From assembly GCA_016191345.1 (NCBI GenBank), contig JACPOU010000015.1, positions 1-45,754 of the forward strand: DNA of 45,754 bases, given 5' to 3'. The DNA comes from Chloroflexota bacterium (GTDB lineage: Bacteria > Chloroflexota > Limnocylindria > Limnocylindrales > CSP1-4). The position numbers and the translations under genes are program-made. Below the pieces are notes generated by a model. The model searched no databases. It was not told the DNA's origin and saw only the letters and a program-made list of their open reading frames with translations. This document shows, one piece after another, positions 22,667-31,508 of the stretch. Every line of letters starts with the position of its first letter. Position 1 is the stretch's first letter.

Positions 22667-23311
22667 ATGTACGCAGTCATCGAGACCGGCGGGAAGCAGT
22701 ACCGCGTCGAGGTCGGCACGGAGCTCGAGGTCGAGCTCCTTGACGTGACCCCGGGCGATGCGATCACCCTCGACCGGGTGCTCCTCGTCGCGGACGGCGA
22801 CACCGCCGCCATCGGCCGCCCGGTCGTCGAGAACGCGTCGGTCGCCGCCGAGGTCCTCCGCCAGGCCCGCGGCGAGAAGCTCATCAACTTCAAATACGGT
22901 CCCAAGACGCGCCGCCGCGTGAAGAAGGGCCATCGCCAGGAGCTGACCGTGCTCCGGATCAGCGACATCGTCCTCGACGGCAAGAGTGCCGCGGTCGATG
23001 CCGCGAAGGCGGCCGAGGCCAAGCGGACCGAGCGCCAGCGCCTCGAGGAGGCGGCCCGCCGCCAGGCCGACGCGGACGCCGCGCTCGCCGCGAAGCTGAA
23101 GGCCGCCGAGGCCCCGGCGAAGGCCGAGAAGGCCGCCGCCCAGGCGGACGGGTCGGACAAGTCGAGCGCCGCCGCGAAGGCCGAGGCGAAGGCCAGGCCC
23201 GCGACGAAGGCGAAGGCCGACGCGAAGCCGGCCGCGAAGAGGACCACCGCGACGAAGGCCGACGCAGCCGACAAGCCGAAGCGCGCCCGCGCGATGAAGA
23301 AGGACGAGTAG
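22667..23311 (+). CDS. rplU: Large-subunit ribosomal protein L21 with long basic tail
   Basis: Residues 1-103 are a normal L21 ([40 protein letters not shown]). A further roughly 110 residues are almost only Ala, Lys, Glu and Asp ([37 protein letters not shown]), ending [12 protein letters not shown]. The total of 214 is about twice the usual length. The tail resembles disordered, histone-H1-like K/A-rich extensions and would be expected to reach out from the 50S surface or bind RNA. L21 binds 23S rRNA. It lies 5 bases before rpmA. Confidence 0.96.
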   Translation: MYAVIETGGKQYRVEVGTELEVELLDVTPGDAITLDRVLLVADGDTAAIGRPVVENASVAAEVLRQARGEKLINFKYGPKTRRRVKKGHRQELTVLRISDIVLDGKSAAVDAAKAAEAKRTERQRLEEAARRQADADAALAAKLKAAEAPAKAEKAAAQADGSDKSSAAAKAEAKARPATKAKADAKPAAKRTTATKADAADKPKRARAMKKDE

Positions 23312-23316
23312 TCGAG

Positions 23317-23577
23317 ATGGCCCACAAGAAGGCTGGCGGCACCTCCAAGAACGGCCGCGACAGCGTCGGCCAGCGCCTCGGCGTGAAGGCGGGCGACGGT
23401 CAGCAGGTCAATGCCGGCACGATCATCGTCCGCCAGCGGGGGATGACCTTCCTCGCCGGCACGGGCACCGGGCTCGGCGACGACTACACCGTCTTCGCGA
23501 CGACCACCGGCAAGGTCCGGTTCGAGCACGCCACCAGGACCAAGAAGCGCATCCGGGTCATCCCGGCCGACGCCTGA
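23317..23577 (+). CDS. rpmA: Large-subunit ribosomal protein L27
   Basis: It encodes 86 residues of ordinary L27: [31 protein letters not shown], then GTIIVRQRG. The N-terminus reaches the peptidyl transferase centre. It starts directly with the mature MAHKK, so no Firmicute-type cleaved N-terminal extension is present. It is co-transcribed with rplU. Confidence 0.98.
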   Translation: MAHKKAGGTSKNGRDSVGQRLGVKAGDGQQVNAGTIIVRQRGMTFLAGTGTGLGDDYTVFATTTGKVRFEHATRTKKRIRVIPADA

Positions 23578-23650
23578 CCGATTCGCGCCGTAGCGGCGAC
23601 CACCGGCGGGGCAGCGTGACCCTGCACGGACGGCGTCGAGGAGAGCACCC

Positions 23651-23866
23651 GTGAGAGCTGACATCCATCCCAAGTACCACCAGGCGACGGTCCATTGCGG
23701 GTCCTGCGGGACCGAGTGGACGGTCGGGTCCACCCGAACCGAGCTCCGAGTCGACGTCTGCGGCAACTGCCATCCGTTCTACACGGGCAAGCAGACGATC
23801 ATCGACACGGCCGGCCAGGTCGAGCGGTTCCAGAAGCGCCTCGAGCGGCAGGCCCGCGCCGGCTGA
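23651..23866 (+). CDS. rpmE: Large-subunit ribosomal protein L31, zinc form
   Basis: It encodes 71 residues from GTG 23651: [19 protein letters not shown], then [29 protein letters not shown]. Two CxxC pairs (Cys16/19 and Cys37/40) mark the zinc-binding (C+) type. The gap of 73 bases after rpmA contains an AGGAG-like site (gaggagagcacc) before the GTG. In many Gram-positive bacteria rpmE likewise precedes prfA. Confidence 0.96.
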   Translation: MRADIHPKYHQATVHCGSCGTEWTVGSTRTELRVDVCGNCHPFYTGKQTIIDTAGQVERFQKRLERQARAG

Positions 23867-23957
23867 CGGTCCCGAATCTGGACGACGAGCGGCGGGCGGC
23901 GAGCCCGCCGTTCCGGTTTTTCGGGGCCGACGCCGCCTCGCCGGTAGACTTCGGCGC

Positions 23958-24902
23958 ATGGCACGGTTCAACTACGGCGGGCAGGCCCTCATCGAGGGCG
24001 TCCTCATGCGGGGTCGCAACGCGATCGCCGTCGCGTTCCGGCACCCCGACGGCCGGATCGTCTGGGCCGCCGAGCCCCTCAACTCAGGTCCCCACGCCTG
24101 GCGGTTCGCGGGTGCGCCCGGCGTCCGCGGCCTCGTCGTGCTCTACGAGACCCTCGTCGTCGGCACGCGCTGGCTGATCCGGAGCGCGAACGTCCAGGCG
24201 GCGGACGAAGACGGGGCCGAGCTGGGCCGCGGGTCGATCGCGCTCATGCTCGGCCTGACCCTCATCCTCGGGATCGGGGTCTTCTTCCTCCTGCCGCTGT
24301 TCATCGCCAGCATCACGACGGCGAACATCGAGCAGGGCGTGGTCCAGCATCTCGTCGAGGGGCTCGTCCGGGTGGCGATCTTCCTCGGCTACCTCGCCCT
24401 GATCTCGCGGACGCCGGACATCCGGCGCGTCTTCCAGTACCACGGCGCGGAGCACATGACGATCCACGCCCTCGAGGCCGGCGATCCGCTCACGACCGCG
24501 AACGTCCGCCGCTACCCGACGGCCCATCCTCGCTGCGGGACCGAGTTCCTCGTCGTCCTCATCGCCCTCTCGATCGTCGCCTTCAGCCTCGTCGGGCGGC
24601 AGACGCCGCTCGTCATGGTCGGCAGCCGGATCCTGCTCGTGCCGGTCCTTGCCGCGATCGGCTACGAAATCCTCCGCTGGGGAGCGAGGCATCGCTCGAA
24701 CCCGATCGTCCGGACGATCATGTGGCCCGGGATCCTCGTCCAGATGATCACCACGAAGCAGCCGTCGGACGACCAGATCGAGGTCGCGATCGTGTCGATG
24801 GAGCAGGCGCTCCAGGCGGACGGCGAGACGGTCCCGGATGGCTCCGAGCTCCCGGAGCGCGCACCGCTCGACCCGGTGGAGCCGGCCGTCGCGACGGCAT
24901 GA
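23958..24902 (+). CDS. DUF1385 integral membrane protein
   Basis: It encodes 314 residues. The family signature is clear: YGGQALIEGVLMRGRNAIAVAFRHPDG at the N-terminus, GVRGLVVLYETLVVGTRWL, two to four membrane helices (SIALMLGLTLILGIGVFFLLPLF and later), FQYHGAEHMTIHALE, and PTAHPRCGTEFL. The function is unknown; the gene is regularly found beside rpmE and prfA in Gram-positive bacteria and Chloroflexota. The sequence TAGACT lies 7 bases upstream of the ATG, which may be a -10 for a nearly leaderless transcript. The stop overlaps the prfA start (ATGA). Confidence 0.92.
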   Translation: MARFNYGGQALIEGVLMRGRNAIAVAFRHPDGRIVWAAEPLNSGPHAWRFAGAPGVRGLVVLYETLVVGTRWLIRSANVQAADEDGAELGRGSIALMLGLTLILGIGVFFLLPLFIASITTANIEQGVVQHLVEGLVRVAIFLGYLALISRTPDIRRVFQYHGAEHMTIHALEAGDPLTTANVRRYPTAHPRCGTEFLVVLIALSIVAFSLVGRQTPLVMVGSRILLVPVLAAIGYEILRWGARHRSNPIVRTIMWPGILVQMITTKQPSDDQIEVAIVSMEQALQADGETVPDGSELPERAPLDPVEPAVATA

Positions 24903-26005
24903 GCGATCTCGACGGCAAGCTCGCGGACGTTGCCCGCCAGTACGACGAGGTCCAGGAGCAGCTCGCCCGGCCGGAGACGAGCACGGATCCGGAGGCGATC
25001 CGCCGCCTCGGCCGCGAGCTCTCGCGGCTGGAGCCGGTCGTCGAGGCCTACCGCCGGCTCATGGCGACCCGCGAGGAGCTGGCCGGTGCCCGCGAACTTC
25101 GCGACGGCGAGACCGACGACGAGATGAAGGCGATGGCCCGCGAGGAGATCGACCGCCTCGAGGCCGACGAGACGCGCCTCGTCGAGGAGCTGAAGGTGCT
25201 CCTCCTGCCGCGCGATCCGGCTGACGACGGCGATGTCATCCTCGAGATCCGGGCGGGGGCAGGCGGCGAGGAGGCGGCCCTGTTCGCGGCGGAGCTGCTC
25301 CGGATGTACCTGCGCTACTCGGAACGCCATCGCTACTCGGCCGAGATCATGAGCCGCAGCGAGACGGGCATCGGCGGGGTCAAGGAGGCGATCGTCGAGA
25401 TCTCCGGCGACGGCGCCTACTCGCGCCTGAAGTTCGAGGGCGGGGTCCATCGCGTCCAGCGCGTTCCGGCGACGGAATCGTCCGGCCGGATCCACACGTC
25501 GACGGCGACGGTCGTCGTCATGCCCCAGGTCGAGGAGACGGCGATCGAGATCGACGAGGAGCGCGACCTCCGGATCGAGGTCAAGCGCTCCTCGGGCCCG
25601 GGCGGCCAGTCGGTGAACACGACCGATTCCGCGGTCCGGATCACGCACCTCCCGTCCGGCCTCGTCGTCGAGATCCAGGACGAGAAGAGCCAGCACAAGA
25701 ACAAGGCCAAGGCGATGTCCGTCCTCCGGGCCCGGCTCGCGGACGCGGAGAAGCGGCGCCAGCGCGAGGCCGATTCCGCGGCCCGCAAGTCGATGATCGG
25801 GGCCGGCGACCGGTCGGACAAGATCCGGACCTACAACTTCCCCCAGGATCGGGTGACGGACCACCGCGTGGACGCCGACCTCTCGAACCTGCCACGGGTC
25901 ATGGACGGCGAGCTGGACCGGCTCATCGACACGCTGATCACCACGGACCAGGCCGAGCGGCTGAGTGCCTTCGTCGAGACCGCGCCGGGCGCGGGCGCGG
26001 GCTGA
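24899..26005 (+). CDS. prfA: Peptide chain release factor 1 (RF1)
   Basis: RF1 ends translation at UAG and UAA. It has 368 residues. The codon-recognition PxT motif is PAT (190-192) in QRVPATESSGRIHTSTATV, and the catalytic GGQ (235-237) lies in SSGPGGQSVNTTDSAVRITH. The N-terminal helical domain and C-terminal IRTYNFPQDRVTDHRV are typical. The ATG at 24899 overlaps the DUF1385 stop by four bases; upstream in-frame codons run antisense-like and are not part of the family. The Gln of GGQ is the target of PrmC, encoded next. Confidence 0.98.
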   Translation: MSDLDGKLADVARQYDEVQEQLARPETSTDPEAIRRLGRELSRLEPVVEAYRRLMATREELAGARELRDGETDDEMKAMAREEIDRLEADETRLVEELKVLLLPRDPADDGDVILEIRAGAGGEEAALFAAELLRMYLRYSERHRYSAEIMSRSETGIGGVKEAIVEISGDGAYSRLKFEGGVHRVQRVPATESSGRIHTSTATVVVMPQVEETAIEIDEERDLRIEVKRSSGPGGQSVNTTDSAVRITHLPSGLVVEIQDEKSQHKNKAKAMSVLRARLADAEKRRQREADSAARKSMIGAGDRSDKIRTYNFPQDRVTDHRVDADLSNLPRVMDGELDRLIDTLITTDQAERLSAFVETAPGAGAG

Positions 26006-26023
26006 GGCTGAGCGCGGCGCCGC

Positions 26024-26914
26024 GTGGCCACCGTCGAGGTCCTCCTTCGGGACGCGATCGATCGGCTCCGCGCCTCGGGATCGGAGACGGCCCGCCTCGA
26101 CGCGGAGGTGCTCCTCGCGAACGTCCTCGGGATCGATCGGACCGGAGTCATCGCGCATCCCGAGGCGCCCGTCGGCGACGGCTCGGCGGTCCAGTTCGAG
26201 GCGGCGCTCGTGCGGCGCGAGGCCGGCGAGCCCGTGGCCTACGTGCGAGGCGTCAAGGAGTTCCTCGGCCTGGCGTTCGCCACGGACGGTCGGGCGCTGA
26301 TCCCCCGCCCGGAGACGGAGCGGATCGTCGAGCTCGCGGAGGCGGAGGTCGCCGCCCGGCTGCTGGCGGCCCCGCGGCCGCCGGGGACGCCGAAGCTGCG
26401 CGTCGTCGACGTCGGCACCGGCTGCGGCACCATCGCGATAGCACTGGCCGTGCGGCTGCGCGCGCGCCGGATGGTCGACGAGGTGGACGTCCTCGCCACG
26501 GATGACGATCCCGACGCCCTCGAGCTGGCGAAGGAGAACGCGGTCGGACACGCGGTCGGGGACTGCCTGCGGTTCGCCGAGGCCGACCTGATCCCAACCT
26601 ACGAGGAGGCCTTCGACCTCGTGCTCGCCAACCTGCCGTACGTGCGGAGCGAGGCGATGGACGGACTCCCGGTCGCGACGTCCTTCGAGCCGCGCCACGC
26701 CCTCGACGGTGGGGACGAAGGCCTCGACGTCATCCGACGCCTCCTCGGCATCCTGCCCGAGGTGCTCGCCCAGCGGGGCGTGGCCCTCCTCGAGATCGGG
26801 GCGGACCAGGAGGCCGGGATCGCCGACGCCGTCCGCGAGATCCCGGGTCGCTGGTCGTGCATCGTGGAGCGCGACCTCGCCGGGCTGCCCCGCGTGGCTC
26901 GGCTGGAGCGCTAG
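26024..26914 (+). CDS. prmC: Release factor glutamine methyltransferase PrmC
   Basis: PrmC methylates the GGQ glutamine of RF1 and RF2 using S-adenosylmethionine. It has 296 residues from GTG 26024. The N-terminal helical domain ends with VAYVRGVKEFLGL and ALIPRPETERIVELA. The SAM site is VVDVGTGCGTIAIALAV. The substrate-binding motif is NLPY (203-206) where most PrmC proteins have NPPY. A single change in the second position is tolerated in some relatives, so activity is still likely. It follows prfA by 18 bases, the usual pairing. Confidence 0.92.
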   Translation: MATVEVLLRDAIDRLRASGSETARLDAEVLLANVLGIDRTGVIAHPEAPVGDGSAVQFEAALVRREAGEPVAYVRGVKEFLGLAFATDGRALIPRPETERIVELAEAEVAARLLAAPRPPGTPKLRVVDVGTGCGTIAIALAVRLRARRMVDEVDVLATDDDPDALELAKENAVGHAVGDCLRFAEADLIPTYEEAFDLVLANLPYVRSEAMDGLPVATSFEPRHALDGGDEGLDVIRRLLGILPEVLAQRGVALLEIGADQEAGIADAVREIPGRWSCIVERDLAGLPRVARLER

Positions 26915-27844
26915 GTGGCCGCCGCGCCGCGGCCGTTCGACGGTCGCTCCGTGGCGCCCGAGCTGCCCATCGGGATGATCGCGCTCGACATCGACGGGAC
27001 CCTCGTGGACGACGACCTCGCCCTCGGCGAGCGGACGCTCGCGGCGATCCACGGCGCTCGCGATCGGGGAATCCGCGTCCACCTCGTGACCGGCCGGATG
27101 ACCCGGTCGGCGATGCGGTTCGCGGAGTCGCTGGGGCTCTCGGATCCGGTCGTCGGCTACCAGGGGGCGCTGGCCCGCGAGATGGCCACGCAGCCGGGTC
27201 GCGTCGGGCGGCTGCTGCGCCACCGGCCCCTCCCGGCGGCCGTCGCCCGGGAGGCAATCCGCTGGAGCCGGGCCCATGGGCTCGATCCACATGTCAACCA
27301 CCTCGAGCAGCTGGTGCTGCGGGCAGACGATCCGCAGGTGGACGACTACTCCGCGTTCCTCGGGACGCGGGCGATCCCGGCGGCGTCCCTCGAGGCCTGG
27401 GTCCAGCGGCCAGTCACGAAGGTCGTCGCGGTCGGAGCGCCGGATATACCGCTCGCGCTGCTGCCCGCGGCCCGGGCCGAGTTCGCCGGCCGCGCGGACG
27501 TGACCGTGGCCCATCCGCGATTCCTCGAGTTCGTCGCCCCGGGCGTCTCGAAGGGCCAGGCGGTCCGCTGGCTGGCGCGACGTCAGGGGGTGCCGCTGGG
27601 GCGCCTCCTCGCGATCGGCGACCAGCTCAACGACGTCGAGATGCTGGCGGCGGTCGGGCACGGGACGGCGATGCCGCACGCGCCGGCCGAGCTGCTGGCC
27701 GTGGCCCGCTACCTCGCACCGCCCCTGCACGAGGAGGGCGCCGCGCAGGTCATCGAGCGGATCGCGCTCGCCCGGGCGAGCGATGCGCGCCGAGCCGGCG
27801 CGGAGCTGGCGGCCGCGGCCGATGCCGCACGAGGGGCCGCGTGA
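26915..27844 (+). CDS. Cof-type HAD-superfamily phosphatase
   Basis: It encodes 309 residues from GTG 26915, directly abutting the prmC stop. HAD motifs: I is ALDIDGTLVDDD, II is LVTGRMTRSA, III is the Lys in VSKGQAVRWLARRQG, and IV is LLAIGDQLNDVEML. The C2-type cap of Cof proteins lies between. These enzymes hydrolyse phosphate esters (sugar phosphates, FMN and others); the substrate cannot be told. The C-terminal 25 residues are Ala-rich. The stop overlaps the tsaC GTG. Confidence 0.9.
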   Translation: MAAAPRPFDGRSVAPELPIGMIALDIDGTLVDDDLALGERTLAAIHGARDRGIRVHLVTGRMTRSAMRFAESLGLSDPVVGYQGALAREMATQPGRVGRLLRHRPLPAAVAREAIRWSRAHGLDPHVNHLEQLVLRADDPQVDDYSAFLGTRAIPAASLEAWVQRPVTKVVAVGAPDIPLALLPAARAEFAGRADVTVAHPRFLEFVAPGVSKGQAVRWLARRQGVPLGRLLAIGDQLNDVEMLAAVGHGTAMPHAPAELLAVARYLAPPLHEEGAAQVIERIALARASDARRAGAELAAAADAARGAA

Positions 27845-28635
27845 CGCGGTCGCGGGCCGGACGGGCGGCCAGGCGCGGGACGGCAACCGCCGGGGAGGCC
27901 GCCTCGGCCGGGGCGCCGGCGGGCGGGGAGGCGACCGGCGGGGAGGCAACCCGCGGGGAGGCAACCCGCGGGGAGGCGGCCGCGGGCCGTGGCGCGACCG
28001 GACCGGGCCCGTCGGGGCTGCGCATCGTCGCCGACGACGACGCGGGTCGAGCAGCAGCGATCGCGGTGTTGCGCGCCGGTGGCGTCGTGGCCCTGCCGAC
28101 GGACACGGTCTACGGGATCGCGGTCGCGCTGGAGACGCCGGGTGGGATCGAGCGCCTGTTCGCGGTGAAGCGGCGACCGCCGGAGAAGGGGATCGCGCTC
28201 CTGCTGGCCGAAGCGGAGCAGGCGTACCGATTCGGCGAGCGGACCGCGGCCGCCGCTGCGCTCGCGACCGCGTTCTGGCCGGGACCCTTGACACTGGTGC
28301 TGCGCGCTCGCACTGACGTGGCGCTGCCCGAGGTCCTCCGCGGCGGCGCGCCCACCGTCGGGGTGCGGCTGCCCGATCACGCCACGCCGCGGGCGCTCGC
28401 GGCCGAGCTCGGGCCGCTGCCGACGACATCGGCGAACCTGTCCGGTGCGCCGGACGCGCTGGACGCGGCCGAGGTCGTCGCGCAGCTCGGCGACGCGCTC
28501 GATCTGGTCCTCGACGGGGGGCGGACGCGGGGCGCAGTCCCGTCCACGGTCGTGGATGTCACGGGCGACGAGGCGCGCATCCTTCGCCACGGCGCGATCG
28601 AGGACGACCGGATCGAGTTGGCGCTTCGCGGTTGA
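27841..28635 (+). CDS. tsaC: Threonylcarbamoyl-AMP synthase (YrdC/Sua5)
   Basis: It makes L-threonylcarbamoyl-AMP from Thr, bicarbonate and ATP, the first step of t6A formation in tRNAs that read ANN codons. It has 264 residues from GTG 27841 (overlapping the HAD stop). The first about 60 residues are an Ala/Gly/Glu repeat; the YrdC domain follows: LRAGGVVALPTDTVYGIAVAL, FAVKRRPPEKGIALLL, FWPGPLTLVL, VGVRLPDHATPRALA, LPTTSANLSG. There is no Sua5 C-terminal domain, so it is the short TsaC type. The start could lie after the repeat, but no better start codon is obvious. Confidence 0.92.
   Translation: MTRSRAGRAARRGTATAGEAASAGAPAGGEATGGEATRGEATRGEAAAGRGATGPGPSGLRIVADDDAGRAAAIAVLRAGGVVALPTDTVYGIAVALETPGGIERLFAVKRRPPEKGIALLLAEAEQAYRFGERTAAAAALATAFWPGPLTLVLRARTDVALPEVLRGGAPTVGVRLPDHATPRALAAELGPLPTTSANLSGAPDALDAAEVVAQLGDALDLVLDGGRTRGAVPSTVVDVTGDEARILRHGAIEDDRIELALRG
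27922..27981 (+). repeat. 15-bp coding repeat in the tsaC N-terminus
   Basis: Four tandem 15-base units (ggcggggaggcgacc and near copies) encode (G/R)GEA(T/A). The period keeps the frame, so repeat number can change without breaking tsaC. Confidence 0.8.
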
Positions 28636-29070
28636 GGTCGTCGATCCGAGCGATCGAGGAGGGCGCGTGCCCGGACGCTCAACGGGCGAGGCGACAGGCC
28701 GGCCGATCCGGCCACACGGGCCGGCCGATCCGGCCACACAGGTCGGGGCCGATCCGGCCATTTCGACAGGAGGCGAGGGTTGGGCAGCGGCTGAGCCCGC
28801 CCGCCGGCGGGCCGCCGCCGTTGCGCCGCTCCAGCCCCTTCCGCCGCGTGCTCACGAGCGCCCAGATTGCGTCGTCGGGAGCCGCGGAGCGGCGATCCGG
28901 GCTGTCCAAGCCTCACTGGATGTCGAAGTGGCGTGATTCCGGGCAGCGAGCCCCTGGGCGGAGGCGCAGGCGCCCGCCACGGCCCCAGCTGGCCGTTTCG
29001 CCGCGCCCGGGGAGTGTGGGACGATACGGCGGCCGCAGGATGCGGCCCGCAGGCACGAAAGGCGCATCAG
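28636..29070. other. Gap before glyA with a short tandem repeat
   Basis: About 435 bases without a gene. It contains three 22-base-period copies of a palindromic unit (ggccgatccggcca core, 28697-28760) rich in GGCC, which could fold or bind a protein. Upstream of glyA, acgatacgg (29020-29028) might be a poor -10. A gaaagg ribosome binding site precedes the glyA ATG. No riboswitch was recognised. Confidence 0.5.
28697..28760. repeat. 22-bp palindromic tandem repeat upstream of glyA
   Basis: The unit ggccggccgatccggcca occurs at 28697 and 28719 without change, with a third diverged copy near 28742. The core ggccgatccggcc is close to an inverted repeat. It lies in the leader of the glyA region, not in a gene. 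Confidence 0.8.
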
Positions 29071-30405
29071 ATGAGCGTCGCACCCGATCCCCGGCCCGGC
29101 TGGGCGCCCCTGTCGAGCGTGGACCCCGAGCTCTGGGCCGCAATGCTCCAGGAGCGGCGCCGCCAGCGCGACAAGATCGAGCTCATCGCGAGCGAGAACT
29201 ACACGTTCGGGGCGGTCATGGAGGCACAGGGCTCCTGGCTCACGAACAAGTACGCCGAGGGCCTGCCGGGCAAGCGCTACTACGGCGGCTGCGAGTACGT
29301 GGATATCGCCGAGACCCTCGCCCAGCGGCGGGCGCTGGCCCTCTTCCCGGGCGCCGAGCACGTCAACGTCCAGCCCCACTCGGGCGCCCAGGCCAACATG
29401 GCCGCCTACTTCAGCGTCCTGACCCCCGGCGACCGGATCCTCGGCATGAACCTGGCCCACGGCGGCCATCTCACCCACGGCTCGCCGGTGAACTTCTCCG
29501 GCCGGCTGTACGAGGTCCACGCCTACGGCGTCGATGAGGCCACGGGCCGGATCGACTACGACGCCCTCGAGGCCCGGGCGAAGGAGGTCCAGCCGAAGGT
29601 CGTCGTCGCGGGTGCCTCCGCCTATCCGAGGCTCTTCGACTTCGAGCGGATGGCCGCGATCGCCCACGGCGTCGGGGCGCTGCTGTTCGTGGACATGGCC
29701 CACATCGCCGGGCTCGTCGCGGCGGGGGTCCATCCGAGCCCCTTCCCGCATGCCGACATCGTGACCACGACCACCCACAAGACGCTCCGCGGCGGGCGCG
29801 GCGGCCTCATCTTCAGCCGCACGGAGCTCCCCGATGCGGTGGACCGGGCCGACTTTCCGATGGTCAAGGGCACCCTGGCGGCGCAGGTCGACAAGTCGGT
29901 CTTCCCGGGCGTCCAGGGCGGCCCGCTCATGCACGTCATCGCCGGCAAGGCCGTCGGCCTCCTCCTCGCCGCGACCGAGCCCTTCCGCGCCGACCAGCGG
30001 CGGACCGTCGAGAACGCCTCGCTGCTCGCCGCCGAGCTCGCCGCGCGCGGCGCGAAGGTCGTCTCCGGTGGCACGGACAACCACCTCATGCTCGTCGACG
30101 TCACGCCCCTGGGCGTGACGGGCAAGGAGGCGGAGCACCTGCTCGACGCGATCGGGATCACCGTCAACAAGAACGCGATCCCGTTCGACCCGCTGCCCCC
30201 CAACACCTCCTCGGGGATCCGGATCGGGACGCCCGCCGCGACGACGCGCGGCTTCGGGCCGCAGGAGATGGGCGCGATCGCGCGGCTCATCACCGACGCC
30301 ATCACCCGCCGTAACGACGAGGCCACGACGGCCGAACTGGCCGCCGAGGTCCGCGAGATCACGGCCCGCTTCCCGGTGCCCGGCCTGCCGGACGAGGTGG
30401 CGTGA
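29071..30405 (+). CDS. glyA: Serine hydroxymethyltransferase
   Basis: A PLP enzyme that interconverts Ser and Gly with tetrahydrofolate and supplies one-carbon units. It has 444 residues. Blocks are [79 protein letters not shown], the PLP lysine 237 in [15 protein letters not shown], and [19 protein letters not shown] 29071 fits the family start and has a gaaagg site. The stop overlaps the next gene (GTGA). The order tsaC-glyA-(membrane genes)-atp matches the Bacillus ywlC-glyA-atp region. Confidence 0.98.
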   Translation: MSVAPDPRPGWAPLSSVDPELWAAMLQERRRQRDKIELIASENYTFGAVMEAQGSWLTNKYAEGLPGKRYYGGCEYVDIAETLAQRRALALFPGAEHVNVQPHSGAQANMAAYFSVLTPGDRILGMNLAHGGHLTHGSPVNFSGRLYEVHAYGVDEATGRIDYDALEARAKEVQPKVVVAGASAYPRLFDFERMAAIAHGVGALLFVDMAHIAGLVAAGVHPSPFPHADIVTTTTHKTLRGGRGGLIFSRTELPDAVDRADFPMVKGTLAAQVDKSVFPGVQGGPLMHVIAGKAVGLLLAATEPFRADQRRTVENASLLAAELAARGAKVVSGGTDNHLMLVDVTPLGVTGKEAEHLLDAIGITVNKNAIPFDPLPPNTSSGIRIGTPAATTRGFGPQEMGAIARLITDAITRRNDEATTAELAAEVREITARFPVPGLPDEVA

Positions 30406-31508
30406 CCTTCATCCGCGACGCGGGCGGCGTCCTCCCGCTCCTCGTCGCGGCGTTCGGGGTCGCGGGTGCGATCTCCCTGATCCTCACGCCCGTCGTCCGC
30501 AGCCTCATGCGGCGGCGAGGGATCGTCGATGCGCCCAACCACCGGCGCGTCAACACGACGCCGATCCCGCGCGGCGGCGGCATCGCGGTCGTCGTCGCGT
30601 TCCTCGTCGTGGGGGGAGGCCTCGTGGTGTTCCGTCGCCAGATCGAGGCGATGCCGCCGCCGACGTCGATCTCGAACGGCGAGCTCCTGGCCCTGTTCGG
30701 CGGTGGCGCGCTCGCGGCGATCATCGGGGCGGCCGATGACCTCTTCGACCTGCGGGCCCGCTGGCAGCTCCTCGGCCAGGTGCTGCTGGCCGGGTTCGCG
30801 GTCGCCCTCGGCGTCGCGGTCGAGGCGATCAGCAACCCGTTCGGGCGGGGCACGATCCCGTTCGAGACGCCGTTCGCGCTCGCCTTCACCGTGGTCTGGG
30901 TCGTCGGGATGATGAACAGCATCAACTTCATCGACGGGCTCGACGGCCTGTCGACCGGGATCGCCTTCATCGCCGCCGTCACCCTCGGGATCCTGAGCCT
31001 GACGACGGCCGTGGCCCAGCCGTTCGTGGCGGTGCTCTGCTTCGTCCTCGCGGGAGCCCTCCTCGGGTTCCTGCGCTTCAACTTCCAGCCAGCCTCGATC
31101 TTCCAGGGCACGTCCGGCGTGATGTTCATGGGCTATACGCTGGCGATCCTTTCGATCATGGGGGCGGCCAAGGTCGTCGTCGCCGTGCTCGTCCTGGGTG
31201 TTCCGATCATCGACACCTTCTGGGTCATCGTCCGCCGGCTTCTCGGCGGGCGATCGCCGTTCACGCCGGATCGCGGCCACATCCACCACCGGCTCCTGGA
31301 CCTGGGCCTCGGGCACCGCGGCACGGTGTTGCTCATCTACGCGATCTGCGCCAGTCTTGGGGTCATGGCGCTCCTCGTGTCCACGACGACGCAGGTCTAC
31401 GCCTTCCTCGGGGCCCTGGTCGCCTTCGGGCTCGTGCTGTTCCTCCTGACGCGCGATTCGAGCGACGCGCTGGAGCCGGACTCGTACGAGCCGACCCCGG
31501 AGCAATGA
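30402..31508 (+). CDS. WecA/TagO-like undecaprenyl-phosphate sugar-1-phosphate transferase, altered motif
   Basis: The family moves GlcNAc-1-P from UDP-GlcNAc to undecaprenyl phosphate, starting surface polymer synthesis. It has 368 residues and about ten membrane helices. Conserved blocks: [19 protein letters not shown], the Mg site [15 protein letters not shown] (Asp112/113), [13 protein letters not shown] (175-186) and [15 protein letters not shown] (292-306). The usual GD(S/T)GS block is GTSGV here (236-240): its conserved Asp is Thr. That Asp is thought important in MraY and WecA, so activity may be changed. GTG start overlaps glyA. Confidence 0.85.
   Translation: MTFIRDAGGVLPLLVAAFGVAGAISLILTPVVRSLMRRRGIVDAPNHRRVNTTPIPRGGGIAVVVAFLVVGGGLVVFRRQIEAMPPPTSISNGELLALFGGGALAAIIGAADDLFDLRARWQLLGQVLLAGFAVALGVAVEAISNPFGRGTIPFETPFALAFTVVWVVGMMNSINFIDGLDGLSTGIAFIAAVTLGILSLTTAVAQPFVAVLCFVLAGALLGFLRFNFQPASIFQGTSGVMFMGYTLAILSIMGAAKVVVAVLVLGVPIIDTFWVIVRRLLGGRSPFTPDRGHIHHRLLDLGLGHRGTVLLIYAICASLGVMALLVSTTTQVYAFLGALVAFGLVLFLLTRDSSDALEPDSYEPTPEQ

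Noticed and set aside
24662-28429. 1255-codon minus-strand open frame across prfA, prmC and the HAD gene
   Set aside because: Antisense to four conserved genes that have clear motifs and coupled starts; low-complexity Arg/Pro/Asp content.
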